DNA from: JAAXPZ01 sp965215705
Lineage (GTDB): Bacteria; Campylobacterota; Campylobacteria; Campylobacterales; Sulfurovaceae
Direction: 5' to 3'
DNA length: 64,000 bases
NCBI GenBank assembly: GCA_965215705.1
Contig: CBDCEE010000003.1
Coordinates: forward strand, 434,001-498,000
Positions 36,950-46,900 of this stretch are shown here, piece after piece (positions within the stretch are counted from its first letter, which is position 1; each line of letters starts with the position of its first letter). The position numbers and the translations under genes are program-made. Under the pieces are notes generated by a model, which saw only the letters and a program-made list of their open reading frames with translations, did no database searches and was not told the origin of the DNA.

Positions 36950-38672
36950 GATTTTGTACCTCCTGCTCTAGTTGGGCTTTGCGTCTGGTGATCGCATCCT
37001 TTTGGGCATCAGAGAGCGGCGTGACATCCAGCGTGAAATGCTTGTCAGCGATAAGTGCTTCTGCCTCCTCTATGAGGGTATCGCCTTCTGCTTTGATCTG
37101 CGCGATATCTGCATCCATGGCGATACCTGAAGGTGTAGAGATCAGTGGACGCTGCGGCACAAAGGTACTCCTGTACTCGGTAGGTGTCTCATTCTGTGGT
37201 TCGGTCACTTCTATCATCACCGTATCACTGCTGCTGGCACCTTCAGGATCAGTGACCTTCAGCGTAAACGTAAAGCTTCCCACCTCTTTGCCCTCATAAC
37301 TAAAGGTCGCAGCGCTAGAGACCTCTACCCCTGCCTGTGTCCAGAGGTAGAGGAGACTGTCCCCATCCACATCGAAGCTACTCCTCCCATCTACTGTCAC
37401 CGTCTCACTCTGTACGATCACCATATCATCCCCTGCTCTGGCTACAGGTACATCATTGACCGAGATCACCGTTACATTGACCTCTGCAGCAGTCTCTCCG
37501 CCATTGCCATCACTACAGATATAGCTGAAATGATCTGCGCCATGGTAGTCCTGTGCAGGCATATAGCGTATCTGTCCGTTTTGTATCGTGGTACTGCCGT
37601 GTGCTGGGGTTGTTGCAGAAGCAATATGGATACTGTCTCCTACATCTCTGTCACTGTCATTGGCAAGTACATCGATCATCACTACTGTATCTTCATCTGT
37701 ACTGGCACTGTCTGGTTGTGTATCGGGTGCATCATTGACTGGTGTGACAGTGAGAGAGATAGCTACAGCAGGAGAGTCTACCTGTCCATCGTTAGAGGTA
37801 AAGCTAAACTGATCAGCACCATTGTAGTCTGGCTTGGGATGGTAGACCAGATCTGGAGCTGTGCCCTCCAGCGTACCATGCGTAGGCTGTGCAACAATAT
37901 GGTAGCTGAGCATATCACCATCCACATCACTAGCCGTAAGGGTGATCGCTTGGGTTGTATCTTCTGCCAGGGTGAGGGACTGGGGGTTGGAGACAGGGAG
38001 ATCATTGACAGAGATCACCGTTACATTGACCTCTGCAGCAGTCTCTCCGCCATTGCCATCACTACAGATATAGCTGAAATGATCTGCGCCATGGTAGTCC
38101 TGTGCAGGCATATAGCGTATCTGTCCGTTTTGTATTGTAGTACTGCCGTGTGCTGGGGTTGTTGCAGAAGCGATATGGATACTGTCTCCTATATCTCTGT
38201 CACTGTCATTGGCAAGTACATCGATCATCACTGCTGTGTCTTCATCTGTACTGGCACTGTCTGGTTGTGTATCGGGTGCATCATTGACTGGTGTGACAGT
38301 GAGAGAGATAGCTACAGCAGGAGAGTCTACCTGTCCATCGTTAGAGGTAAAGCTAAACTGATCAGCACCATTGTAGTCTGGCTTGGGATGGTAGACCAGA
38401 TCTGGAGCTGTGCCCTCCAGCGTACCATGCGTAGGTAGCGCTGTGACGCCATAGGTGAGGTTGTCCTCATCTGCATCTGTGGCAGCCAAGAGGATATCTA
38501 TACTATCATCCTCTGCCAAAGTCAGTGATTGTGCCTGTGAGACAGGGATGTTGTTACCAAATCCTGTCTCTGATTCCTGTCTGGTCTCATTGCTATCTGC
38601 ACCTTTTCCAGAACATCCTACCAACACAACAAGCATCACTGCTGTCCACCATAGTCTACTTTTATCCCACAT
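36939..38672 (-). CDS. Lipoprotein with tandem cadherin/Ig-like (tandem-95-type) repeats
   Basis: A 577-residue protein with a lipoprotein signal (VVLVGCSGKG, Cys20). At least four Ig/cadherin-like domains follow, of the DEDT...NDSD and DYNGADQFSFTSNDGQ type, and then a PKD/REJ-like domain (DGDSLLYLWTQAGVEVSSAA). The C-terminal part is helical. The DNA of two 183-residue double-domain units is nearly identical at a period of 549 bp. It precedes and overlaps the RHS gene, so the protein may display or tether the RHS toxin at the cell surface. The Asp/Asn-rich loops suggest calcium binding. Confidence 0.82.
   Translation of the reverse strand: MWDKSRLWWTAVMLVVLVGCSGKGADSNETRQESETGFGNNIPVSQAQSLTLAEDDSIDILLAATDADEDNLTYGVTALPTHGTLEGTAPDLVYHPKPDYNGADQFSFTSNDGQVDSPAVAISLTVTPVNDAPDTQPDSASTDEDTAVMIDVLANDSDRDIGDSIHIASATTPAHGSTTIQNGQIRYMPAQDYHGADHFSYICSDGNGGETAAEVNVTVISVNDLPVSNPQSLTLAEDTTQAITLTASDVDGDMLSYHIVAQPTHGTLEGTAPDLVYHPKPDYNGADQFSFTSNDGQVDSPAVAISLTVTPVNDAPDTQPDSASTDEDTVVMIDVLANDSDRDVGDSIHIASATTPAHGSTTIQNGQIRYMPAQDYHGADHFSYICSDGNGGETAAEVNVTVISVNDVPVARAGDDMVIVQSETVTVDGRSSFDVDGDSLLYLWTQAGVEVSSAATFSYEGKEVGSFTFTLKVTDPEGASSSDTVMIEVTEPQNETPTEYRSTFVPQRPLISTPSGIAMDADIAQIKAEGDTLIEEAEALIADKHFTLDVTPLSDAQKDAITRRKAQLEQEVQNHGN
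37462..38440 (-). repeat. 549-bp-period DNA repeat inside the lipoprotein gene
   Basis: The segment starting at 37462 recurs at 38011 with a handful of differences over more than 400 bases. It encodes one pair of Ig-like domains. Near identity at DNA level points to recent duplication or ongoing gene conversion, and could allow copy-number change. Confidence 0.8.
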
Positions 38673-38683
38673 TGCAACTCCCT

Positions 38684-39298
38684 CTAAAATCTGTATATCA
38701 CCCCTACCGAGAAGAGATCTACCGAAAGATCATCCTGTTTGGCTCTGCCATCAAACCCACGATCATCATATGCCCTCACCCAATCTACAAAAAGACTAAC
38801 CTGCTCGGTCACACGATAACTCGCCCCTACCCCATACTGTACAGCGCTCTCCTCTCTGTCTCCTCCTGCGATATCCGTCAGCTTAAGCTTACCGTATCCC
38901 AGCAGAAGATAGGGAGTGAAGTCTCCACTTGGATACCCAAGCTTGAGAAAAGCAGACAGATCCGTAAACGTACTGTCGTAAGTCGTATCTGGACTTGCCC
39001 TACCACCTCCATCATACTCTATCTCTCCTCCCATACTACGATAGTACCTCGCCTCCAAAGAGAGATATGCATTGAAGCGATATCCAGCGATCAACAGTGC
39101 AGTGTTGGCACTGAGTGTTTCTGATGTTACTGCATCATCCAAAGAGAATGTCCCTACCCCACCAGCGATATAGATATTGTTGTACTGGGCAACAGTTATT
39201 GGAGTAGTTAGAACAGGAGTCAATGTCTCACCTGCAAATGCATAATAGATGAAAAGTGTAGAAAGAAGGAGAAGTTTTTGCATGAAAATCCATTTCAA
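38684..39298 (-). CDS. Small outer-membrane beta-barrel protein
   Basis: A 204-residue protein with a signal peptide (LLLLSTLFIYYAFA) and alternating strands ending in an aromatic C-terminus (SVDLFSVGVIYRF), as in 8-stranded porin-like barrels. Strand-like segments include YNNIYIAGGVGTF, LEARYYRSMGGEIEY, LSAFLKLGYPSGDFTPYLLL and AVQYGVGASYRVTEQ. Two nearby ATG codons (39298 and 39283) are possible starts. It is the first gene of an operon with the repeat lipoprotein and the RHS toxin, all on the minus strand. Confidence 0.8.
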   Translation of the reverse strand: MKWIFMQKLLLLSTLFIYYAFAGETLTPVLTTPITVAQYNNIYIAGGVGTFSLDDAVTSETLSANTALLIAGYRFNAYLSLEARYYRSMGGEIEYDGGGRASPDTTYDSTFTDLSAFLKLGYPSGDFTPYLLLGYGKLKLTDIAGGDREESAVQYGVGASYRVTEQVSLFVDWVRAYDDRGFDGRAKQDDLSVDLFSVGVIYRF

Positions 39299-39624
39299 TA
39301 GTATTCTCTAAGGATATGATAAAGTATCTTTGCGATGGCAAAGGTGTTTTACATATGTCTTGAATACCTCCCCTCTCAGTTACATAAAGTTACATTATCG
39401 GTGACATAAATCAACTCCGTATTTCATAAAATGGTAAACTACTAAAGACAATATAGATTAGTGTAAAGTTTAATATATAATATTAAAAGTTAATACTTTA
39501 TTGGTCTTAGCAATAGTATTCACTAAGCTATAAATCAGTAAAATGGTTACTAATGCAGAGAATGACATTCTTGTAAATTCAACTATGCATCTAATCAAAA
39601 ATAAATATACAAAGGTGGGAATTT
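39299..39624. other. Divergent intergenic region
   Basis: This 326-bp AT-rich gap lies between the minus-strand RHS operon and the plus-strand TerB gene and must hold both promoters. A TTAATATATAATATTAAAAG stretch near 39468-39487 is promoter-like. Otherwise I see no repeat or RNA gene. GGTGGGA precedes the TerB-domain ATG. Confidence 0.4.
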
Positions 39625-40335
39625 ATGGGCATAGGTAAAATATTAAGCTATTCAGTATTAGGAGTTGGCATAGTTGCAGCAGCCCCTTTTACTGGTGGAG
39701 GTTCAGTATTTGCAGGAGCTACAATAGTAGGTTCCCTTACAGGAGCGGGGGCAGTCACTGCTGTTGTAGGTACAACTGGGGCAGTAATTGGTAAAGTTCT
39801 GTCCGATAAAGAAGAAAGAGAAAAAGATGCAGTGAAAGAAAGAATTGCTAAATTAAATAAAAAAGCACAAAAGTATGAGGAAGCACTTAAAAAAGCTATT
39901 GAAGGTTTTAAGGGAGATAAAGAATATTTTAATTATATTATTGCTGCTTCTGCGATAGGTATATCTATGGCAAATGCTGATGGTAAAATATCAGATGAGG
40001 AGAGATTAGAATTAGATGAATTTGTTGGAGGTATCGCAGGTTCAAATTATCCTCAAACGATAAAAGATATTATTGAGACCCTATATAAGAACCCACCTAC
40101 TTTTAAAGAAGCACTTAAACATTTAGAAAAAGTTAACCCTTTAAATTATGAAAGTATTAAAGATATGCTGGAGTTAGTAATGGAGGCAGATGGAAAGAAA
40201 CATGAAAAGGAAGTAGTTTTTATGAATACATTTAAATCAAATATTGCAAGGATTAAATATCATCACGAAGAGGATGATAAAGAAAATAAAAATTTACTTG
40301 AGATTAAAGAGAAATTGTCTGTATACATAGCATAG
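39625..40335 (+). CDS. TerB-like domain protein with N-terminal glycine-rich membrane segment
   Basis: A 236-residue protein. Residues 5-60 form a glycine/alanine-rich hydrophobic hairpin (GVGIVAAAPFTGGGSVFAGA, VGSLTGAGAVTAVVGTTGAV). A charged helix follows, and a TerB-like helical domain lies at 105-205 with the typical ANADGKISDEERLELDEFVG near 116-135 and MEADGKKHEKEVVFMNTFKS near the end. TerB domains occur in tellurite-resistance and phage-defence clusters and bind metals or proteins at membranes. The next gene, 9 bases on, encodes the HNH/membrane protein but is interrupted by IS30. Confidence 0.7.
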   Translation: MGIGKILSYSVLGVGIVAAAPFTGGGSVFAGATIVGSLTGAGAVTAVVGTTGAVIGKVLSDKEEREKDAVKERIAKLNKKAQKYEEALKKAIEGFKGDKEYFNYIIAASAIGISMANADGKISDEERLELDEFVGGIAGSNYPQTIKDIIETLYKNPPTFKEALKHLEKVNPLNYESIKDMLELVMEADGKKHEKEVVFMNTFKSNIARIKYHHEEDDKENKNLLEIKEKLSVYIA

Positions 40336-40363
40336 GATTTTGGAATGAATAAGAAAGAAACCT

Positions 40364-41513
40364 GAATTTAAATCCAAAGTGCAATTTCACCTCTAAAAAA
40401 TTCTATCCAAATTTTCCTATGAAGCCTTTAAATTTTCATGAAATACCTCATAAGGTGTTCTCCATCCTAGAGATTTTCTAGGTCTATGGTTAAGTCTGTT
40501 CTCAATCCTTTTAATATCTTTAGCCGTGAGATGTTCAAAGCTACTGCCTTTTGGGATATATTGACGGATGAGTCCATTGATATTCTCATTGAGTCCTCTC
40601 TCCCAAGAGCTATAAGGATGACAGAAATAGTAATCACATTTAAGTTTTTTTGCAATGGTTTGATGTTTGGCGAACTCCAAACCGTTATCTGTGGTAATGG
40701 TGTGCACATGTTTCTTGTATCTTCCCAGTAGTCGTATCATCTCATTGGCTACGATAAGGGCTTTCTTTCTTACAGGCAGTGAGAGTTTTACATACATGGA
40801 CTTTCGCTCTACTATAGTAACGATTGCTCCTTGTCTGCCTTTGCCAATGATGGTATCTGCTTCAAAGTCTCCTACTCTTATTTTATCATCTACGATAGTA
40901 GGTCTTTGTTCAATAGAGACTCTATTAGGGATACGGTTCTTTCGTCCTTTACCATACTTGGCTCTTCGTTTTCCTTTGTGTCTGAGCTTTGTATGGAGTG
41001 TACCATTATGCAGCCTATCTTCATGGATGAATGTGTAGATGGTGACATGGGATATGGTTATGGAGTGTTTGATAGACAGTGTGGCGGAGATCTGTTCGGG
41101 TGAGTACTCTTTTTTGAGATACTTTTTGATAAGCTTTATAGTAGAATCTGTGAGTTTTAGATTGGCTTTTCTGGCATGGTCTTGTTGCCTCTTTTTATAT
41201 TTATCATGGGCTCCATATCCAAAATAGGTTCCAGCAATATCCCCTTTGTTTCTTCGTATCTCTCGGCTGATGGTCGAGGGATGCACTCCTAGCTGTTTGG
41301 CTATCTCTTTATTGCTATATCCTCTGCTTATATAAGCTTGAATATGGTATCTTTCTCCTAGGGTTAGATGCGTATATGACATATCACTTCCTTTATCTTT
41401 GGTCAGATTTGGAAGTTATTTTAGCATCTAACCTCTTCAAATCCAAAAGAAACAACTCTCAAAAACTCTTTTTTCAAATTGTCTTTTAAAAATTGCACTT
41501 TGGATTTAAATTC
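40364..41513 (-). mobile_element. IS30-family insertion sequence, complete
   Basis: An 1150-bp element with perfect 24-bp terminal inverted repeats (40364-40387 and 41490-41513, each reading inward GAATTTAAATCCAAAGTGCA). It carries one intact transposase on the minus strand. It sits six codons into the gene downstream of the TerB-domain gene. The flanking bases (CT and GG) do not show a clear target duplication. Confidence 0.93.
40417..41382 (-). CDS. IS30-family transposase
   Basis: A 321-residue transposase. The N-terminal helix-turn-helix (LTLGERYHIQAYISRGYSNK, EIAKQLGVHPSTISREIRRN) and the DDE core are present: GDFEADTIIGKGRQGAIVTI near 171-190, TITTDNGLEF near 236 and SWERGLNENINGLIRQYIPK near 262. 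Length and layout fit the family, and the frame is intact. Confidence 0.95.
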   Translation of the reverse strand: MSYTHLTLGERYHIQAYISRGYSNKEIAKQLGVHPSTISREIRRNKGDIAGTYFGYGAHDKYKKRQQDHARKANLKLTDSTIKLIKKYLKKEYSPEQISATLSIKHSITISHVTIYTFIHEDRLHNGTLHTKLRHKGKRRAKYGKGRKNRIPNRVSIEQRPTIVDDKIRVGDFEADTIIGKGRQGAIVTIVERKSMYVKLSLPVRKKALIVANEMIRLLGRYKKHVHTITTDNGLEFAKHQTIAKKLKCDYYFCHPYSSWERGLNENINGLIRQYIPKGSSFEHLTAKDIKRIENRLNHRPRKSLGWRTPYEVFHENLKAS

Positions 41514-41596
41514 GGGAAAGATACAGAAGAAGAAGAAAAAAAATATCAGGCAAGTCCAAAAATAAAACTTTACGCGTAGAGTCTGTTAATGCAGAT

Positions 41597-43129
41597 ATGG
41601 TTCAAGAATTATTAAATTCAAATATTAATATAGAAGCAATAGAAGAAATTTATAAAAAGAACGAAGATCTTTATACCTTTACATATGATTTTAATATATC
41701 TGAAGTAGAGACTAAAGAATTTTTAGAACAATTTAAAAGAGACTTTAGTCAAGATAAATTTAATAAATTAATCACTGATTGCAAAAAGGAGGTAATAACT
41801 TCTATTGTTATTCCTTTTGGTTTAGGTAAAGTTTTTTCAGCTTATGATAAAACGGGTGGCAACGTAGATACAATTCATAATGCTAGAGAAGGTATTTATG
41901 TGACAAAAGAAGCAAAAGATAATTATGAGAGCAGAGGTGAATATGATAGTCATAAGTATCATCATCATACAGAATATATTAAAAATAACAAAGATTATTC
42001 TAATCAAAGAAAAAATGGTGAAGCAATTGATTACATGACGGGTGAAAGGCTAGATTCAAACAAAAGTCATGATTTGGATCATGTGGTTTCGGCAAAAGAA
42101 ATACATGATGATAGAGGCAGAGTATTGGCAAATATTGATGGTGCAGATTTAGCAAATACTGAGGTAAATTTAAAACCAACTAGTGCAACAAGAAATAGAT
42201 CTAAAAAAGCTGACCCATTAGAAAATTTTATAGAACAGAAAAATAAAAGAATAGAAAAAATTGATGAACTAAAATCAAAATCTAATAAAACGAAGCAAGA
42301 AGAAAATGAATTAAGAAAATTAGAAGAGTTCAGTAAAATAGATGATGAAAAAGCTCTAATAGCAGATAGAGAAGCCCGTAATGCCCAGAATAAAGAGATT
42401 GACTCAACATATTACACGAGTAGAGAATTTGTTAAAAACACAGCAGTGACAGGATTTAAAGAGGGTGCTGCCATGGGGATACAACAGGCATTAGGTCTTA
42501 TAATTGTTGAATTTTTCACTGCATTATTTGATGAGATACTAGATATTTATCAAAAAGGGTTTAACAAAGGTTTTGACAATGATAAATTTTTCAATGTTTT
42601 AAAAGAGAGATTAAAAAGGATTGCAAAGAGATTACAAGAAAAATGGAAAGATATAGCTATAGCTTTTAAAGACGGTGCAATTTCAGGTTTTATTTCAAAT
42701 TTAGTTACAACTGTTATCAATATGTTCATTACTACTGCAAAAAGAGTAGTAAGAATTATTAGAGAAGGAATGTTTTCATTAATTAGAGCAGTCAAGCTAT
42801 TATTGTTTCCCCCAAAGGGGATGAGTAGTGAGCAAGCTATGCATGAGGCAAAAAAACTTATTCTGTCAGGAATAATTATTAGTCTAGGTGTACTTGCAGA
42901 GGAGTATATAGACAAGATGGTTAGATGCACAGTATTTTTAGAACCTTTTGCTGATGTTTTAACTAGTATTTTTGTGGGAGCTATTACGGGAATTTCTGTG
43001 ACAATGGCAGTATATTATATAGATAAAAAGAAAAATGATAAAGAGTTGGTAGAGGCACTATTATCCAATACAAATAAAAAAATTGAAAATGCCGAAGAAC
43101 TATTAAAGCTGTTACAATATACGGTTTAG
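41597..43129 (+). CDS. HNH-nuclease/membrane protein, 5' end separated by IS30
   Basis: The remaining frame gives 510 residues from an internal ATG. It is open upstream to the IS30 border at 41514. Joining it to ATG at 40345 (codons MNKKET, then Trp across the junction) restores a continuous reading frame, so about 33 N-terminal codons are displaced. Residues 145-205 hold an HNH-like motif (DYMTGERLD, SHDLDHVVSAKEIHDD with D161/H162, then NLKPTSATRNRSKK). A charged coiled coil lies at 207-275. Several amphipathic and membrane helices follow (ALGLIIVEFFTALFDEILDI, LILSGIIISLGVLAEEYIDK, FVGAITGISVTMAVYYI). I know no named family. It may be a membrane-tethered nuclease acting with the TerB protein. 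Confidence 0.6.
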   Translation: MVQELLNSNINIEAIEEIYKKNEDLYTFTYDFNISEVETKEFLEQFKRDFSQDKFNKLITDCKKEVITSIVIPFGLGKVFSAYDKTGGNVDTIHNAREGIYVTKEAKDNYESRGEYDSHKYHHHTEYIKNNKDYSNQRKNGEAIDYMTGERLDSNKSHDLDHVVSAKEIHDDRGRVLANIDGADLANTEVNLKPTSATRNRSKKADPLENFIEQKNKRIEKIDELKSKSNKTKQEENELRKLEEFSKIDDEKALIADREARNAQNKEIDSTYYTSREFVKNTAVTGFKEGAAMGIQQALGLIIVEFFTALFDEILDIYQKGFNKGFDNDKFFNVLKERLKRIAKRLQEKWKDIAIAFKDGAISGFISNLVTTVINMFITTAKRVVRIIREGMFSLIRAVKLLLFPPKGMSSEQAMHEAKKLILSGIIISLGVLAEEYIDKMVRCTVFLEPFADVLTSIFVGAITGISVTMAVYYIDKKKNDKELVEALLSNTNKKIENAEELLKLLQYTV

Positions 43130-43179
43130 TCTTTCATGTAAGAACTATTTCAAGAGTGTCGAAGGTTTTATATTACATT

Positions 43180-43911
43180 TCATCCTGCTACCCACTCTTC
43201 AAACCCCAAAACAGACTCATTCAAGAGCCCACTGCTTTGCTTCCAATGGGGTAAAAACCTATCCATATATTTTTTAAATACTTCATTATGATTTCTCTCA
43301 AATAGATGTACCATTTCATGGACTATAATATACTCTATACACTCCAAAGGTTTTTTGGCAAGTTCTAAATTTATAAGTATCTTTTGAGTAGTTGGTGTAC
43401 AGCTACCCCACTTTGTTTTCATTTTTTTGATTTCCCAATTTGATACTTTTACATCCATCACTGTTTCATATTTTGAGATAAGCTTAGTGACTTCTCTTTT
43501 TAGGTTTACTCTATACCACTCATTCAGAACATGTTGTTTGTTTTCAACACTTGTGGATCTTCTGACATGCAATTCTATGGTTGAGTGGTTTAGCACTATG
43601 TGGTGTTTGCTGTTTGTATGCTTTACATCTAGCAAATAGCGTTTACCTAGAAAATAATGACTTTCTCCACTTACCATTTCTCTCTTACTTTGTCGTGCTT
43701 GCTCATGGAAGTGTCTTACTTGTCTTTTGATCCATGCTAGCCTAGAGACAACAGCCAATCTCACTGCTTCATCATCTATATGCGTAGGTGTTGCCACTCT
43801 TACCCTACCCTCTGGCGGATAGACCCCAATATGTAAATTCTTGATCTCTTTTCTGTCTATCTGAATATCAATCCCATTCACACAGATAGTACTGTTCTTA
43901 ATTATATTCAT
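43180..43911 (-). CDS. YgjP-like (DUF45) metallopeptidase of the restriction operon
   Basis: A 243-residue M48-related peptidase of the DUF45/WLM type. The zinc site is clear: EYIIVHEMVHLFERNHNEVF near residues 193-212, followed by KKYMDRFLPHWK. The preceding KTKWGSCTPTTQKILINLEL is the family signature. It overlaps the end of hsdR by 14 bases. Such genes are frequent companions of type I restriction systems; the role there is not established. It is the last gene of the 12-kb defence operon. Confidence 0.88.
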   Translation of the reverse strand: MNIIKNSTICVNGIDIQIDRKEIKNLHIGVYPPEGRVRVATPTHIDDEAVRLAVVSRLAWIKRQVRHFHEQARQSKREMVSGESHYFLGKRYLLDVKHTNSKHHIVLNHSTIELHVRRSTSVENKQHVLNEWYRVNLKREVTKLISKYETVMDVKVSNWEIKKMKTKWGSCTPTTQKILINLELAKKPLECIEYIIVHEMVHLFERNHNEVFKKYMDRFLPHWKQSSGLLNESVLGFEEWVAG

Positions 43912-46900
43912 CTTGGTGTTTTACAAGTTCCATTATCTCATCAATACTCTCAGACTTTTCTCCAAGCTCTTTTCTGATAGCGATCATAAGCTCACGCTCT
44001 TTCATCCTATCACCTTTCCATTCATCTTTCTTTGTATGCCTGATGACTGTATCAATAGCAACAACCAATGCTTCATTTTTATCAAGATTATCATAGAGTG
44101 CTTGTTTGCCTCTAGTATTCACAGACTCAGGATAAGAAGTAGATCCTCTCATTGGACTTAGTACCCTATTGGCTAGATCTTTAATCTTTTCAAGATACTT
44201 TTTATAGTCTATAGCCTGCTCTTTTCTCTCCCTAATCAGTGCTTCTAAAAGCTCAGACATATCCTCATAGTATTTTGGATTGGCAGGATTCTCATCAATG
44301 ATCAGACGACGCATATTATTTTCAATCGTCTCTGCTACTGCTTCTTTACTGCCCTTGATACCACTTGGTAAGTTGTCTATCGTATCATCAAGACCATTAT
44401 TTACAATCAGCTCAATGAGACCCATCTCATCAAAATCAGTGAGGGTTTCACTCTCTTGGGCTTGTATATACTGGTCGATTAGGTGTCTCATTGCAGGTTC
44501 AAGCCGCTTCATATCTACATAGTCACCACTGGCTAGCTTAATTTGTTCTCTCACTTTATCATAGTGGCTTACTTCATCTTTGATCATACTGGCTTCTTGG
44601 CTAGTGTATCCTGCTTCTTCCATCTCGTTTGCTAGATTAATATAGGCTCTCAACAATGCGGCTGTTGTTTTATAAAGTGCTACTCTTTTAGCTTCATTCT
44701 TTGACAGTACATCTTTAGCATCTGTCTCTTTGGCACAAAAGAAATGAATATAGTCTTCTGTGTTTTTAGGTTCTTCAACAGGCTCACACAGTGCCTTGAT
44801 ACTTTCTCGTACCTCTTCTAGTCTTTCTTTCGCTTTTTCAAGCCTATTGGTGAGTAATCCTTGAACATCCTCATGATCAAACCCATCCAGAGCACCAGAG
44901 GTATAGTCTCCTATCGCTCCTTCAAGCTTATGAAAGAGGTCTTTATAGTCTACAACATACCCATACTCTTTATCCTCTCCATCTAAGCGGTTTACTCTAC
45001 ATATCGCTTGAAACAGTCCATGATCTTTGAGTGATTTATCTATATACAGATAGGTGGCACTTGGGGCATCGAATCCAGTGAGTAATTTATCAACCACTAT
45101 GAGTAGTTTCATTTGACCAGGATGTTTTACAAACTTCTCTTTTACCTCTTCTTCAAACTTGTCTACTTTGGATAATGCTGTTTTCTCGTCATCATCTTCA
45201 AAATAATCCATGAGCATCTTACGATAGATTTCATATTTTCTTAGTTTCTCTGTATCCCCCGCATGACTCTCTTCACCTTTGATATCTGCGATAGAGGGTT
45301 CATAGCTTGTGATGATGGCACATCTACCTTTGAGATCTGTGCTATCAAACAGTTCATATACTTTACATGCCTCATAGATACTAGAACACACGAGCATAGC
45401 ATTCCCTCTATCCTCTGCCAAGCGTTGCTTAGTCAGCATGTCAAGCAGTATATTACTAACAATTTTTTCAAGTCTTGATTTTGAGGAGAGTACCTTTTGC
45501 ATTGTTCCCCACTTTTGCTTTACTTGTACCTTTGCAATATCAGAGAGTCCTCTTGTGTTGGCTTCAAACCAAGTATCAATGGCTTCTTGAGAAGTCAAGT
45601 TTTGGTCAATGTCTCTAGCTTCATAGCGTAGGTCAAGTACTACACCATCACTAATAGCTTCATCAAATTTATAGGTATGCATATATCCACCAAATACCTC
45701 TATGCTCTTTTCCTTATCTTTTTTGAGCAATGGCGTTCCCGTAAAACCTATGAACATAGCATTGGGTAGTATGCTTTTCATAGCCTTATGGAGCTTACCT
45801 GATTGTGTTCTGTGGCACTCGTCCACAAAGACAAACAAATCACCCTTGGCTTGAAAATCTGAAGGTAAGGCATTTTGAAGTTCAGCGATAAAATCATCAC
45901 TAGAATCCTTTGCCTCTTCTCTCCCAAATTTATGTACCAATGAAGAGATCAGCCACTCTTCATTTTTGTTTAGTGCTCCGATGAGATCATTACCACTTTT
46001 TGTACGATATATCTCTTCATCCACACCATTAAATACTTTTTCTATTTGTTGATCTAGTTCCGTTCTATCCGTGATCACCAATACCCTTGAATGGGCTATA
46101 TTCTCTCTGACCCACTTCGCCAACCAAACCATTGTCAAACTTTTTCCAGAGCCCTGAGTGTGCCATATAATGCCACCTTCTCGTAACTTGATGTGTCTTT
46201 GTGCTGCCTTTACCCCAAAGTATTGATTCTGTCTACAAAGCTTCTTCGTACCACTGTCATAAACGATAAAATCATGAATGATTTCTAAAAATCTTTTTTT
46301 ATCAAACATTCGCAACAATGCACAGTCTAGGATTTTTACACCTTCTTCACAAGGTAAGTACTTTTTATCCTTGCCATCCTCTTTAGGATCATAGGTGGGA
46401 CTTTCCTCTTTCCACGAGAGATAATATTTTTCCGCTGTCTCTATCGTACCGTACCGTAAACCCTCTGTATCATTCCCTGCGGTCACCAGTTGCATCGTAG
46501 TAAAAAAGTCTCTGATAAATGTTTTCTTTTGATTGTCTAAGTTTTGACGAATACCTTCAGACACAGATGTGCCAGAGCGTTTGAGTTCTATGACTCCCAG
46601 AGCTATACCATTCACATAGATCACAATATCAGGACGTTTTTTATATTCACCTGTGATGCTTACCTCTTCGGCTATAGCAAAATCATTTTTTTCAGGATGT
46701 ACCCAGTCTATGAAATGTACCGTCACCATGTTATCACCAACATTCTCATTGACCTGTACCCCATATCTGAGGAGTTTATAGATAGCTAGATTTGCGTCAA
46801 AAAGCTTTTTACCCTGCCCCATTACTGAGGCACGGTCTAGTTCACGTAAAGCTTGAGAGATGAGTTTAGAGGAAACCCCTCTAGCAGTGAGCCATGAAGT

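Noticed and set aside
37530..38438. A 302-codon open frame on the plus strand
   Set aside because: It is antisense to the repeated Ig-like domains of the lipoprotein. The repeated composition keeps the frame open, and there is no ribosome binding site or family.
36979..38672. Possible CRISPR array because of regular repeats
   Set aside because: The repeats are long coding units of 549 bp, not 25-40 bp units with spacers, and no cas genes are present. No CRISPR array was seen in the window.
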